Below are positions 21,460 to 29,839 of a stretch of 34,872 bases of DNA, in pieces. This DNA is from a virus: the IMG/VR virus record IMGVR_UViG_3300020190_000192, positions 1-34,872 of that record. The stretch is one strand, 5' to 3'. The notes under the pieces were generated by a model. That model was not told the origin of the DNA. It saw only the letters and a list, made by a program, of their open reading frames with translations, and searched no databases. Position numbers and translations under genes: made by a program. The stretch's first letter is position 1, and each line of letters begins with the position of its first letter.

Positions 21460-24153
21460 TTATCCTTTCAGAATGATTGTGGTTATTTCTTCAGGGTCGG
21501 CGTCCATCAACCATTGCAGACGCTTATCGGTATAGGCGACCATATGGTCAGGTTTATTTCCCTTAATTTTTCGTGGGTTACCCGGTGTGCCCGCTGCTTC
21601 CATTACTTCCTTGCCGAACAGTGCAAATTGTACTTTTTCTTGATTTTCACGCAAGCGTCGCTGAACCGCAATCACCTGTTCTTTAACTTGCTGACGAGTT
21701 AATTCTCCATCTTTAACCCTGGCACGAATTCCATTAAGGATATTATTTCTGCCAGCAGCACCATCCACCCAATGTTTTAGACCTTCTGCATTTGCGTAGT
21801 CTTTATCGTCAGCAAACATACCTGCTTGATGGAAAGTTAAAGACATATCAATCGGCACAATACGCCTCAAGCCATTTGAGTCACGAACCACGAAATAATT
21901 TCCGCCGTGTCTGTCCACATTCAAAATTGCATAATCCAAAAGGGTCAACGCAACGCCGTCCTCAACATTTACGTCACGCATGTCATCAAACATTGCTGGC
22001 TGCCCAATTTGGTCCAACACATAGTTAGACACATGTTCAAACAGAACTGCTCGTCCGTCGCCTTTGTTATCTTTATAGACGGAACCCACAAAACGGAAAC
22101 CACCAACAGGAAAACCCATTCTTCCGGCAATATTATTCCCTAAAACTTCGGCAACATCTTCTTGTTCTCCGTGTGCGCGCCGTTTTTCGTATTTCAACAA
22201 ATATTGTTTACCAGTTGTTCTATCGGTAAACACACGCATCTCCCCGTTGATGCCGCCCCTCATTTGCCCGATTTCGTAACGCTTGTCTGACTTTGGTCCG
22301 AAAGGACCGTTAGGGTCCTTGTCTGCGTTTGCCTCAAGTGCGCTAATGACAAAAACATCGGGTACATCTCGCAAGTCCCCACCATTTTTCAGATGTTCTG
22401 CAGCCTGTTCAGCACTACTGATTTTTGTGTTCGGTTCTACCGCTTTCCCTGCGGGAAGACCGTCATCGCCAAGGGGAGCCAGTTTGTTGTCTTCTTTATT
22501 TTGTTTTCCGCCAATCTCTGCGGTCTTCACCTTCGGTGCATCTCCATCGGCTTTCGGTTTATTTTTCTTGGGTGAAGTTGGCGGTTTCGGAGGAGTCGGA
22601 GTGGGAGCCCTTGGGTTTGACGGCGGAGTTTCGGGTGGCTCTGGCTTTCTCCACGGCGGGTCGTCAACGGCTTTTTGGAACATCTCGTTTTCTAAATCAC
22701 GTCGCCTGATGTCTTGTTTGTTCAGAATGATTCTGCGAAGAGCACCCTCTCGTTCTCCGGCTGACCGATTTTTTTCGCGGAGAAAGTCTATGTCTTTACT
22801 TATGCGTTCAGCCGCCCCACGCTTTTCTTGGTCGTTGATTGCGATACGTTCTTTAAGTTCTTCAACATCTCCCCAATTTCCGTCGCGCACTTCGTCTTCA
22901 AATCTGTCTTGAGCGTCCAAAGTGAATTCTTGTTCTTCCCAAAGACTCTTCATTCGTTGAAAGTCATCATTGTCGAGACGGTCTATGTTTCCCCTCTCAA
23001 GCAACATATTGATATTGTCAAACAAAATATTAAACGCTTCGTCGCCGTCCGTAGGTGTGCTCGGTTTCTCTGGTGTGGGGGTACTTGGCTTTTTCGGTTC
23101 AGGCTTTTTCGCTGTTGGTTTCTTGCGTTTTGGTTTCGGTTCTGGCTTGACAGACGGTTCCATCGGTTCACCAGTAGGGCGCTTCCCCGCAGTTTCTTTA
23201 GCCCTTTCTTCTGACGCTCGTCGCCTACGGGCTCGTGCAGGACGCTTTGGTTTCGGTTCAACGATTTCTTCTGAACCCGTACGGGGTGCGCCAGGTTCCT
23301 CTAACTCTCTGCGCACTCTACGACGCTCAGAGTCGCGCAAACCTTCATCGCGTGCGTCGGAATCAAAACCACCTCCGCGTACACCACCCCTACGTCGTGG
23401 TGCAGGCTTCTTTGGCGCACGAGGCTCTTTCGGTGCGTCACCACCTTCAAGTGCTTCCGCAACTCCACGCAAACCCCGCTCAATGCGACCACCCTCCTCT
23501 GCCCGACCAAGGCGTTGCAACATTCTTCGGTTACGGCGCTCAAGCCGACGTCCGCGTCGTCTATCGTCAACATTTTCCAATCGTTCACCGATGTTGGTAA
23601 TAGCATTGGCGATTCTTCGTGCTACACCCCAACCGCAATTTCGTCCGAATCTGTCGGTTATCTGCCCACCATATCGCGTGCCAACTGGACATCGCCATCC
23701 GCCGCGACGACCAGTGCCAGGAATTGAGAGACCCGGGTCCCAAAGTGCTCTTACTCGTTTTACCTCATAATTGAAAGTTGTCTTGCGTGATTCTGATACG
23801 AATGCGCGTGCCTTAAACTGAATTGTTTCGCGTTTTTCGTTTGCGGAAAAGTATTTAATCGGTATATCAGAAACAGATATTTTTTCTGCAAATTTTTCTT
23901 TTGGTTTGGGTTCGCGTCGGAGAGCCTGTGCAACAAGCGTTTCGGGCATTGGACCTTCTACGGTCATCCCGCGGTCAAGAGCGACGCTTAGTTCCTGTTT
24001 TGTTATTTTTGAATTTTTGTATTCATCTTTGAAAGCGTCAACCAACCCTTTGGAATCTTCGGCGATTGCGCGAAAAGTCGTTCCAACATCCGATGTTGTG
24101 GCGACGAAGTACGGCTTGTCTTCGCGGTTTCTGACGATAAATGCAGTTTTCAT
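21460..24153 (-). CDS. Giant protein 1: Arg/Cys-rich N-domain, disordered middle, PI3/4-kinase-like C-domain, 897 aa
   Basis: Start at ATG 24153, with GGAAAG seven bases upstream. Residues 1-80 are a unique small domain. Residues about 133-237 are the shared N-domain (SIPGT, GGWRCP-GTR-GGQITDRFGRNCGWG, IANAITNIGERLENVDDRRRGRR). Near 267-292 is the second shared block (GLRDSERRRVRRELEEPGA). A Pro/Lys-rich linker, a short helical region and more linker follow. From about 580: GGDLRDVP, Lys654 (QYLLKYE), DRHGGN at 747-752 and PIDMS at 767-771. These fit the ATP lysine, catalytic loop and metal Asp of PI3/4-kinase-like folds. I infer a protein or lipid kinase, substrate unknown; HipA-type is the alternative. 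It lies in the head unit, so may be packaged. Confidence 0.75.
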   Translation of the reverse strand: MKTAFIVRNREDKPYFVATTSDVGTTFRAIAEDSKGLVDAFKDEYKNSKITKQELSVALDRGMTVEGPMPETLVAQALRREPKPKEKFAEKISVSDIPIKYFSANEKRETIQFKARAFVSESRKTTFNYEVKRVRALWDPGLSIPGTGRRGGWRCPVGTRYGGQITDRFGRNCGWGVARRIANAITNIGERLENVDDRRRGRRLERRNRRMLQRLGRAEEGGRIERGLRGVAEALEGGDAPKEPRAPKKPAPRRRGGVRGGGFDSDARDEGLRDSERRRVRRELEEPGAPRTGSEEIVEPKPKRPARARRRRASEERAKETAGKRPTGEPMEPSVKPEPKPKRKKPTAKKPEPKKPSTPTPEKPSTPTDGDEAFNILFDNINMLLERGNIDRLDNDDFQRMKSLWEEQEFTLDAQDRFEDEVRDGNWGDVEELKERIAINDQEKRGAAERISKDIDFLREKNRSAGEREGALRRIILNKQDIRRRDLENEMFQKAVDDPPWRKPEPPETPPSNPRAPTPTPPKPPTSPKKNKPKADGDAPKVKTAEIGGKQNKEDNKLAPLGDDGLPAGKAVEPNTKISSAEQAAEHLKNGGDLRDVPDVFVISALEANADKDPNGPFGPKSDKRYEIGQMRGGINGEMRVFTDRTTGKQYLLKYEKRRAHGEQEDVAEVLGNNIAGRMGFPVGGFRFVGSVYKDNKGDGRAVLFEHVSNYVLDQIGQPAMFDDMRDVNVEDGVALTLLDYAILNVDRHGGNYFVVRDSNGLRRIVPIDMSLTFHQAGMFADDKDYANAEGLKHWVDGAAGRNNILNGIRARVKDGELTRQQVKEQVIAVQRRLRENQEKVQFALFGKEVMEAAGTPGNPRKIKGNKPDHMVAYTDKRLQWLMDADPEEITTIILKG
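23443..23757 (-). repeat. Copy of the shared N-terminal domain in giant protein 1
   Basis: About 105 codons closely matching 29066-29377 at the protein level and, in stretches, at the nucleotide level. It encodes the WDP-x-LSIPGT to ERGLRG block. Paralogous duplication. Confidence 0.85.
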
Positions 24154-24233
24154 TTGGGTCTTTCCAATGGTCTGCCAACACCATGCAGACGGTGTTCCAA
24201 TAATACCATTCACCCAAACAGGGCGTAATGTAA

Positions 24234-24551
24234 CTATTTTTTTTGATTATTTGATTTTGAAGGGAGTTGCCCTTTGAGTTTCGTTAACGCATCATCAATC
24301 TCTTTTTGAGAAGCGTTTTCTTTCAAAGAAACATTGTATTTGGACATCCCTGTTGAAAGCGCGATTCGTGCTTTGTAGGGAGTGGAAAACACGGTCTTGG
24401 CTGCGTCGTTATACCTAGAACTATCTTCCTCTGCGCCAGACAAATGGTAACGTTTCCACTTGTTTGCTGCGGTCACAACAACAACCTCATACAAAAATGG
24501 TGGCTCCTCTTCGTCAGGAGATGTTACTTGTAGGAGATACGGAAAGCCCAT
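24234..24551 (-). CDS. Small ORF following giant protein 2, 105 aa
   Basis: ATG with AGGA eight bases upstream, 17 bases after the stop of the 1630-aa gene. The N-terminal half has strands (FPYLLQVTSPDEEEPPFLYEV; NKWKRYHLSG), then AAKTVFSTPYKARIALSTG, then a Lys/Ser-rich tail. No family recognised. Companion of the small ORFs at 21148 and 29448. Confidence 0.6.
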   Translation of the reverse strand: MGFPYLLQVTSPDEEEPPFLYEVVVVTAANKWKRYHLSGAEEDSSRYNDAAKTVFSTPYKARIALSTGMSKYNVSLKENASQKEIDDALTKLKGQLPSKSNNQKK

Positions 24552-24568
24552 GTGTTTATCCTAGTCAA

Positions 24569-27500
24569 TTAATTGAATTGTCTGATAAGGTCTTCTTTGT
24601 GTCGCTTCAAATAGTCTAGTCTGTCAGCGACAATACGGCGAATAGCGTTTAAATGGTTTATTTCTGCCTGTGTAAGTTTCATGCCCGCTTGTTCCAGTTC
24701 CTGTTGAGACATAATTTGTTCAAGTTGTTTTTCCAAAACTCTTATGGTGCGGTCAACGGTTCGCGCAAATCGTTCTCTGGCTTCTTGGCTCTGATGATTG
24801 AATCCTAAGCGTTTCAAACCCTCAATACCGTTATTCCATTCGTCATGATATCCTCGTACGCCATCACGTTGCAGTCGTGCGCGATGATTTGCCACTTCGT
24901 CCTCCCATCGGTCTAGGCTTGGGGGGTTAACATCGTCTGCATCAACCTCACCCTCTATTCCGCGACCATATGCGATTAGTCCGTGGTCAATTAACCCCAA
25001 ACGGGCTTTGCCGTTCTGGTCAACCGTATACATAAAGTTTCCTCCGTGTCGGTCGCCATTTTTGAACACAAAATCCAACACGGAAATTCGCGCTGCGTCT
25101 TCAGGCGCTATATCTTCTGCGCCAACTTTAGGGTCACGCGGTAGTTTTTTGACGTCAGCCCATTCCTGTTGGGGCTTGACGCCTGCTCCGTGGTCCCAAT
25201 CCATGATTCCACGCATCATCATCCACCGATGTCGTTTCCCTGTGTCCGCGTCTACTATTTCTTTTCCGATGCGCAAGTGTGCTCTGTCATTTCCTAATTG
25301 TATTGCTTCGGCGGCGCGCATCCCGATGCTCTCAAGCATCGCTCCGTGGTGACCATATACGGCTGCTTTGACAAACCAGGTTTGTCCAGTCCGTTTATCT
25401 CTTACCTTAACAACATCCCAAACACCGTTACCGCTACCGCCGGGATGAACCTTGATTAACTCGAAATTGAATCTCCTGTTTTCCATTTCGCCACCCTCAG
25501 CCATGAACGCACTGAAACCCTTCGTCTGTAAATCTTCTTTGCTCGGAACATCTTTCTCATCAAAAATCATATTTTTGTTGCCGACATATGCAAGGCTTTC
25601 GTCAAACAATGCGTCAACAATCACCTCGTCAGCAACATCTTCTATGGATACACCTTGATTTCCTTCGTGAACAGCCTTGACAGCATCTTCATAATTTCTA
25701 ATCCGTATAGACCCTGGTCTACGAATCGGTGATGGTTCATTCGGAACTATCAAACCACTGCCGTCAAATGTTTCGGTTTGCTGTGGTGCGACCTTGTCTA
25801 GGTGAGCGTCATATTGTTTGACCATCTTGTCAAGCGCGTTCATTTCTGCAGCGTGAACGTTTACGGAGTCCATTCTGTCTTTAAGTTCTTGCTGTTCGCG
25901 CTGAGACAATGCATCTAGTTTCTTTCCTTCGTATTCTTTCAATTTTAATTCAAGTATTTTCTGTGCAGCATCATACCCCTGACGCCATCTCAATGAAGCG
26001 TCGGCTATTTGATTGCGTCTCTTTCTCAACTCTTCAGGTGTCATTTGCGCAATATCGTTATCGGCAAATCCCAAGTACATTTTTTCTTTATTTTTGGCAA
26101 GCGTTTTAATTCTTGCTCTATATGCATCTCGTGTTTCTCCAGCAAGAGACCCGTCCTGCGGAATAATTTTTTCTAATGGAACTTGGTCTGCTGAACCGCC
26201 AAGAACGTTGACTGCTTCTGTTGGGCTCGGCACTCTCATATCTGGTGCTTCTGGTGCTTCTTCCAAAAACCCTTCATCCCTCTTCTTTAGTGCCCTGGCA
26301 ACGAGTTCGCGCCTACGTCCAATATCCTGCTGAATTCTTGCAATAGCACCCAAAATTTCGTTTTGCCTTCGCTTGCTCAATTCGCCACCGCGGGTTGTTC
26401 GCTGGTCGCGGAGTTGTTTCATCATATTTGCCAACGTTGCTTGATGCGCAATAATTGACCTTCGTTCGTCAAACATGAATTGTTCGGCTTTTTGAATATC
26501 GGTTATTTCAGCAATTCGCTTTTCATCAAGTTCTTTAATTCGCGCCCGTGCCCCTTTTTGTCCTTCATATTCTTGACGGATAAGATTTCTTTCCCCTTCA
26601 TCAAGTTGTCGCCATCCCATACCGAGTGCTTCAATGAGTTCCTCAACTGACGAGAAATTGTCAGCGTTCGCCGTATTCGCTTTTGGTGTTTTTGGTTTTT
26701 CTTTTTCTTTGTCTTGCGCAAGAATCGCGTTAAAAATCTGACCGCCTCGTGGATTCAGTTTCCCATTACGGTCATAAAACTGACCTAGGGCAGCCTCAAT
26801 CTTTGCCCTATCCTCATCATCCAAACCGTTCCCCTGCGTGTCTCTCCACCACGGGCGCTTAGGAAGATTCGGAAAATCTTTCGGTTCTCGGTCAATATCC
26901 TCCGCTATTCGCTTCACGTCTTCCAAAGCCTTTCGCACCTTGCGAACTTCGTCATCCAATTGTGTACCCGGCATGAACGGAGGTAGCGGAGGCTGACTCG
27001 GCAAATCAACTTTAGGTTTTTCCGCTTCAGGTTTCCTCTGTGTCTTGGGTGTCTTGGGTTTACGCGAAGGCTTGACAAAACCAGCATCACGACGACGCTT
27101 CAACTCCTGATTGACAACTTTACCGCGATTATTTATGTTGTTGCTTCCATCGTAGTAACGACCGAATCTGCGTTCTAGTTCAAACTTGTCATTACCGTCA
27201 TATTTATCATCTCGCCAATACGCACTCTTTGGTAGACCATTCTTTGGGAAACGATTATTTACATTACGGAATGAACGCTCATCTGGCTTGCTTTCGCCAG
27301 GAGCAAGTTCAAGTTCAACCATGTCTTCGTCTAGGTTTATGTCTTTGGGTGATTTGTCTTTCCCTTTAAAGCGTCTACGCTCCAATTCCCGATTGACGAA
27401 CTTGCCACGATTATTGATATTGTTGTCAGCACCGTAATAGCGTCCGAATCGGCGCTCAAGTTCCGCTTTCACTTCGCCTTCGGGAAAATCTTTCTTGCGC

Positions 27501-29461
27501 CAATAAGCAGTATCGGGTAGACCGCCCGCCGGAAAACGATTGTCTACATTGCGGAATGAACGCTCATCAGGCATACTCTCGCCCGGTGCGAGTTCAAGTT
27601 CAACCATATCCTCGGCGAGGTCAATTCTCTCTGTCGGCTTCTTTTGCGTACCCGCTGGTACCGCTTCAGCACCTGGTTTGCGGGTAGCACTTTCTTGCGC
27701 TCTTTGCTCGGAACCCTCTACGCGGCGCTTCCTAGGTTTGCGAGGTTTCGCCTCTCTCGGTTCTGCGCCTTCTTCAGTTCGTGGCGCACCGGGTTCTTCT
27801 ATTTCTCTGCGAACACGACGACGCTCGGATTCCCTCAATCCTGCGTCGCGTGCATCAGAATCAAACGGCGGACCGTCATCAGGTGGCGCACCGGGCGCAG
27901 CCGCTGCTTCCGCATCGGGCTCTCCACGCTCTCTTCTTCGGCGTTCTTCTGCGCGTGCGAGACGACGCTCGTTGTCCTTTTCTCTTTGTTTTTTATCTTT
28001 AGCCTCTGCTTCGCGCCGCTTTTGGATATTGCCTTGCAGTGTCCATTTGTCGTTTTGTGGAGTGTATTCCCATTGGTCGCCTTCGTCGTCTGTCCATATG
28101 CGACGCTTTCCTTCGGGGTCTGGTGCGCCTTTGGGCTTCTTGCCTTCCCGATTTCTCAATCTCTTCTGGTAAAGACGGTCGTTTTCCAAATCTGTTTCGG
28201 AAGCAGGAACCCAGTAACCTTTTTTCTGCGGACCCTTACCTATCGCTCCCGCACCTAGGTTTGGTTCCCACTTATACGGTTTCCCGTCAACAAAAACAAT
28301 TTCCCCTGGTTCTCTGCCGTCTCGTTTCGGCGGTTTGTAATCAGGTCCGTAAAGAACATCTTCTAATGTTTCTTTTCTTCGCGGACGTCGCCTCCCACCC
28401 AAATCGTCATCTAAAGCAACTTCGTCTCCACCTTCGGGTCTTCTTCGTCTCCTCCCCGCTCCGGGTCTAGTCGGTGCCGTGCCTTCCGCATCAGGAGTTT
28501 CGGGTGTACCGCCATCAGGAAGTTCTCCGCCTTCGGGAACATCAATAAATCCGTCACTTCCATCAAACCATCCACGGTCATCGCGTTCCCAATAACGGCG
28601 ACCCAACGGTCCGTCTGGATTCAGTACACCTCTCCAACCGCGACCAAGTTGCCCTGGTGGTTTACGGGGATTGATAACACGACGCCTACGAGGTGGTGTT
28701 TCAGTTTCTGGAATATCTGTTTCTGGAACATCTGTTTCGGGGATGTCTGTATCGGGAACCGAATCTGAACGACGACTACGACGACGGCGACGACCTTCTA
28801 GGTCGTCCTCTATACGAATTACGCTACCATCTGGAGCCAAATCATCATCAAGGCGAACCTCTTCACGGTCTGGTGCCAAGTCGTCACTAATTCGTACCAA
28901 CTCTTCATCTGCTGCTCGTGCTTCTTCTTCCAAGCGTCGGCGTTCATCTGTTAAGCGTCGGCGTTCATCTATATCGGATGCGACACCAACACCTCCACCA
29001 CCGGGGAGACCCATTGAGCCGTCACCACGTCCACCAGTTAAAGTTTCTGCTCGCCCCTCGCCGCCATCCAAAACATCGGCGATGCCACGCAAACCCCGTT
29101 CTGCTCTGCCCGCTTCCGCATTTCTTTGTAGGCGACCAAGCATCCGCCTATTTCGCTTGGATACACGGCGTCCTCTGCGTCGGTCATCAACATTCTCCAA
29201 ACGCTCACCAATGTTCGTGATTGCATTGGCGATACGTCTAGCAATACCCCAACCACAGTTGCGACCGAAACGGTCAGTTATCTGACCGCCGAAGCGGGTT
29301 CCGATTGGACATCGCCAGCCACCCCGTCTGTTTGTGCCGGGGATTGAGAGGCTCGGGTCCCACATGGCACGAACGCCCTTAATCCCGTATGCAAAAGTTG
29401 TCTTATCCACTTCCATGCGGAAGCGGTACGCCTTATATTGGATTTCGTTATTCGTCAGCAT
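24569..29461 (-). CDS. Giant protein 2: shared N-domain, repeats, coiled coils, PI3/4-kinase-like C-domain, 1630 aa
   Basis: I use ATG 29461; the longest frame begins with a TTG eight codons earlier. Order of parts: shared N-domain (29-132), acidic repeats of the type 'I-DDLAPD' (about 190-225), Arg/Pro-rich linkers, the shared SERRRVRRE block (about 545-570), two 84-residue repeats (613-696, 708-791) and a degenerate third (858-916). A long charged helical region (about 930-1220) comes next. The C-domain has Lys1365 (WFVKAAV), DRHGGN at 1470-1475 and LIDHG at 1490-1494. The motif set is that of PI3/4-kinase-like enzymes and appears intact. The end is helical. As the second largest gene here it is a heavy investment for a head-region product; injection into the host is an inference. 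Confidence 0.75.
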   Translation of the reverse strand: MLTNNEIQYKAYRFRMEVDKTTFAYGIKGVRAMWDPSLSIPGTNRRGGWRCPIGTRFGGQITDRFGRNCGWGIARRIANAITNIGERLENVDDRRRGRRVSKRNRRMLGRLQRNAEAGRAERGLRGIADVLDGGEGRAETLTGGRGDGSMGLPGGGGVGVASDIDERRRLTDERRRLEEEARAADEELVRISDDLAPDREEVRLDDDLAPDGSVIRIEDDLEGRRRRRSRRSDSVPDTDIPETDVPETDIPETETPPRRRRVINPRKPPGQLGRGWRGVLNPDGPLGRRYWERDDRGWFDGSDGFIDVPEGGELPDGGTPETPDAEGTAPTRPGAGRRRRRPEGGDEVALDDDLGGRRRPRRKETLEDVLYGPDYKPPKRDGREPGEIVFVDGKPYKWEPNLGAGAIGKGPQKKGYWVPASETDLENDRLYQKRLRNREGKKPKGAPDPEGKRRIWTDDEGDQWEYTPQNDKWTLQGNIQKRREAEAKDKKQREKDNERRLARAEERRRRERGEPDAEAAAAPGAPPDDGPPFDSDARDAGLRESERRRVRREIEEPGAPRTEEGAEPREAKPRKPRKRRVEGSEQRAQESATRKPGAEAVPAGTQKKPTERIDLAEDMVELELAPGESMPDERSFRNVDNRFPAGGLPDTAYWRKKDFPEGEVKAELERRFGRYYGADNNINNRGKFVNRELERRRFKGKDKSPKDINLDEDMVELELAPGESKPDERSFRNVNNRFPKNGLPKSAYWRDDKYDGNDKFELERRFGRYYDGSNNINNRGKVVNQELKRRRDAGFVKPSRKPKTPKTQRKPEAEKPKVDLPSQPPLPPFMPGTQLDDEVRKVRKALEDVKRIAEDIDREPKDFPNLPKRPWWRDTQGNGLDDEDRAKIEAALGQFYDRNGKLNPRGGQIFNAILAQDKEKEKPKTPKANTANADNFSSVEELIEALGMGWRQLDEGERNLIRQEYEGQKGARARIKELDEKRIAEITDIQKAEQFMFDERRSIIAHQATLANMMKQLRDQRTTRGGELSKRRQNEILGAIARIQQDIGRRRELVARALKKRDEGFLEEAPEAPDMRVPSPTEAVNVLGGSADQVPLEKIIPQDGSLAGETRDAYRARIKTLAKNKEKMYLGFADNDIAQMTPEELRKRRNQIADASLRWRQGYDAAQKILELKLKEYEGKKLDALSQREQQELKDRMDSVNVHAAEMNALDKMVKQYDAHLDKVAPQQTETFDGSGLIVPNEPSPIRRPGSIRIRNYEDAVKAVHEGNQGVSIEDVADEVIVDALFDESLAYVGNKNMIFDEKDVPSKEDLQTKGFSAFMAEGGEMENRRFNFELIKVHPGGSGNGVWDVVKVRDKRTGQTWFVKAAVYGHHGAMLESIGMRAAEAIQLGNDRAHLRIGKEIVDADTGKRHRWMMMRGIMDWDHGAGVKPQQEWADVKKLPRDPKVGAEDIAPEDAARISVLDFVFKNGDRHGGNFMYTVDQNGKARLGLIDHGLIAYGRGIEGEVDADDVNPPSLDRWEDEVANHRARLQRDGVRGYHDEWNNGIEGLKRLGFNHQSQEARERFARTVDRTIRVLEKQLEQIMSQQELEQAGMKLTQAEINHLNAIRRIVADRLDYLKRHKEDLIRQFN
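26714..26890 (-). repeat. Degenerate third repeat in giant protein 2
   Basis: Encodes DFPNLPKRPWWRD, then GQFYDRNGKLNPRG, which align with the 'RFP...YWR' and 'GRYY...NNRGK' parts of the two full repeats. Confidence 0.5.
27089..27340 (-). repeat. Tandem repeat copy 2 in giant protein 2 (84 codons)
   Basis: Encodes DEDMVELELAPGES-PDERSFRN through FELERRFGRYYDG and NNINNRGK. It matches copy 1 at most positions. Confidence 0.85.
27374..27625 (-). repeat. Tandem repeat copy 1 in giant protein 2 (84 codons)
   Basis: Encodes AEDMVELELAPGES-PDERSFRN through AELERRFGRYYG and NNINNRGK. Separated from copy 2 by about 33 bases. Confidence 0.85.
29066..29377 (-). repeat. Copy of the shared N-terminal domain in giant protein 2
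   Basis: Encodes GVRAMWDPSLSIPGT, then GGWRCPIGTRFGGQITDRF, GRNCGWG and ERLENVDDRRRGRR, paralogous to 23443-23757. Confidence 0.85.
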
Positions 29462-29798
29462 TTGATTGTGTGTTTCGTTTAGCAATTATTTTTATCGTTT
29501 TGGATGCTTTTAATAGTTTTTGTTTTTCTACAAAATCTTTTTCTGTGAACTCATTGGTGGAACTGTATTCTCCATCAAGGGTGAACACTCTCCACATAAC
29601 ATACTCAACACCAAATTTAGGGTCAACAATATATGATTTTGTTTCAGCGGATGAATCAATCAGATAAGTGAGAACCACCTCAATGTGTTTCGGTGACGTT
29701 CCGTGCAGGACAATATCTCCTGCGTTGTTCTTATAGATGACTTCTCCTTCCGCGTTCGGATAGAAGTAATCACCAAAAGTTAAATGTCCGTACTCCAT
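29448..29798 (-). CDS. Small ORF following giant protein 3, 116 aa
   Basis: It begins at ATG with AGAGG about ten bases upstream and ends 14 bases inside the next giant gene if that starts at 29461. The protein is mostly strands (GHLTFGDYFYPNAEGEVIYK; YIVDPKFGVEYVMWRVFTL) then a Lys-rich helix (TEKDFVEKQKLLKASKTIKII). It has no recognised family. Third example of a small ORF after a giant kinase-like gene. Confidence 0.6.
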   Translation of the reverse strand: MEYGHLTFGDYFYPNAEGEVIYKNNAGDIVLHGTSPKHIEVVLTYLIDSSAETKSYIVDPKFGVEYVMWRVFTLDGEYSSTNEFTEKDFVEKQKLLKASKTIKIIAKRNTQSNADE

Positions 29799-29839
29799 GA
29801 GATTATGCCTCTTTATTCATTGGTGTTTGTGACTCCGCT

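Noticed and set aside
22970-23770. 266-codon and other plus-strand frames opposite giant proteins 1 and 2 (also 27540-28172 and 28671-29285)
   Set aside because: Shadows of Arg/Pro-rich coding sequence; composition is Ser/Arg/Pro repeats with no family signal.
21460-24153. HipA-type toxin kinase as the name for the C-terminal domains of the giants
   Set aside because: HipA proteins have related catalytic-loop motifs, but DRHGGN with the following (I/L)D pattern and the lack of HipA N-terminal features fit PI3/4-kinase-like folds better; kept only as an alternative.
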